This document shows, piece by piece, positions 32,829 to 32,962 of a DNA stretch of 32,962 nucleotides. The stretch's first letter is position 1. Each line of letters begins with the position of its first letter. The notes beneath the pieces were generated by a model. It saw nothing but the letters and a program-made list of their open reading frames with translations, was not told the DNA's origin and did no database searches. This DNA comes from CAMDBL01 sp964498125 (GTDB lineage Bacteria; Pseudomonadota; Alphaproteobacteria; Rhizobiales; Hyphomicrobiaceae), in the NCBI GenBank assembly GCA_964498125.1, contig CAZCGE010000085.1:1-32962 (forward strand), in the 5' to 3' direction. A program made the position numbers and the translations under genes.

Positions 32829-32962
32829 TTCTCAATGTGACGGATTTGGCAGTGACATTGGCAAAAAATGCATCTGAAGCGAGGGAGGGTTGCGGCTGAC
32901 GGGACGGGCGTCAGCCGCCGAGCACGGCGGGCGGCGGTTTTCCTGCGGTCAGGGTCTGGACC

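Noticed and set aside
32947..32962. GGTCAGGGTCTGGACC at the window end, similar to the REP arm
   Set aside because: It has an extra base in the core and the sequence stops there, so a REP copy cannot be confirmed.

Overview
The window looks like chromosomal DNA of a high-G+C alphaproteobacterium. The main reasons are a GST-fold protein with the C-terminal signature of FzlA (an FtsZ-binding protein of Alphaproteobacteria), the gene order rnd - lptC/A - lptB - rpoN - hpf - ptsN, and a short RNase D without HRDC domains. I cannot name the genus. I saw no rRNA, tRNA or CRISPR array.

Left part (1-5738): ispG (isoprenoid synthesis), an azlD/azlC amino-acid exporter pair that overlaps on the minus strand, an AlkA-type DNA glycosylase divergent from the tRNA-modifying enzyme GluQRS, and a membrane-anchored DUF1287 protein.

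Middle (5794-15179): an acyl-CoA dehydrogenase with Asp at the usual catalytic Glu position; a REP-associated tyrosine transposase (RAYT) flanked by 26-bp GGGTCAGACCC/GGGTCTGACCC palindromes; a molybdopterin oxidoreductase; three tandem paralogous small exported proteins with a shared C-terminal motif; a DinB-family protein; ndk; a CREST/ceramidase-type membrane protein; fzlA; and uppP. Copies of the RAYT-type repeat lie beyond the RAYT itself, for example next to the ceramidase stop codon.

Envelope and nitrogen operon (15185-21915, minus strand): a short RNase D, then one polypeptide that joins LptC to two LptA/OstA-like domains, then lptB, rpoN, hpf (long form) and ptsN. This links LPS export, sigma-54 and the nitrogen PTS in the usual order, but with lptC and lptA fused.

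Island (about 21934-31590, minus strand): four closely spaced genes that probably form one operon. In transcription order they are a 973-residue protein with a pesticin/T4-lysozyme-like muramidase domain, an H...SxGC (YkuD-like) module, a peptidoglycan-binding domain and a C-terminal membrane segment; a trypsin-like protease; a TIR - transmembrane - WD40 protein with about 15 WD40 repeats; and a second trypsin-like protease behind an alpha-helical, TPR-like N-terminal half. The make-up (TIR effector, WD40 sensor, intracellular proteases, cell-wall hydrolase) resembles predicted NLR-like/trypsin biological-conflict systems and is the best candidate here for an undescribed system, perhaps abortive infection by wall lysis. 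Its downstream edge abuts a remnant of a Bug/TctC-type substrate-binding protein gene and a roughly 100-bp dispersed repeat, which is what an insertion into a decayed locus would look like.

Right end (31733-32962): a PagL-type lipid A deacylase with a signal peptide, and an NnrU gene that lacks its 5' end.
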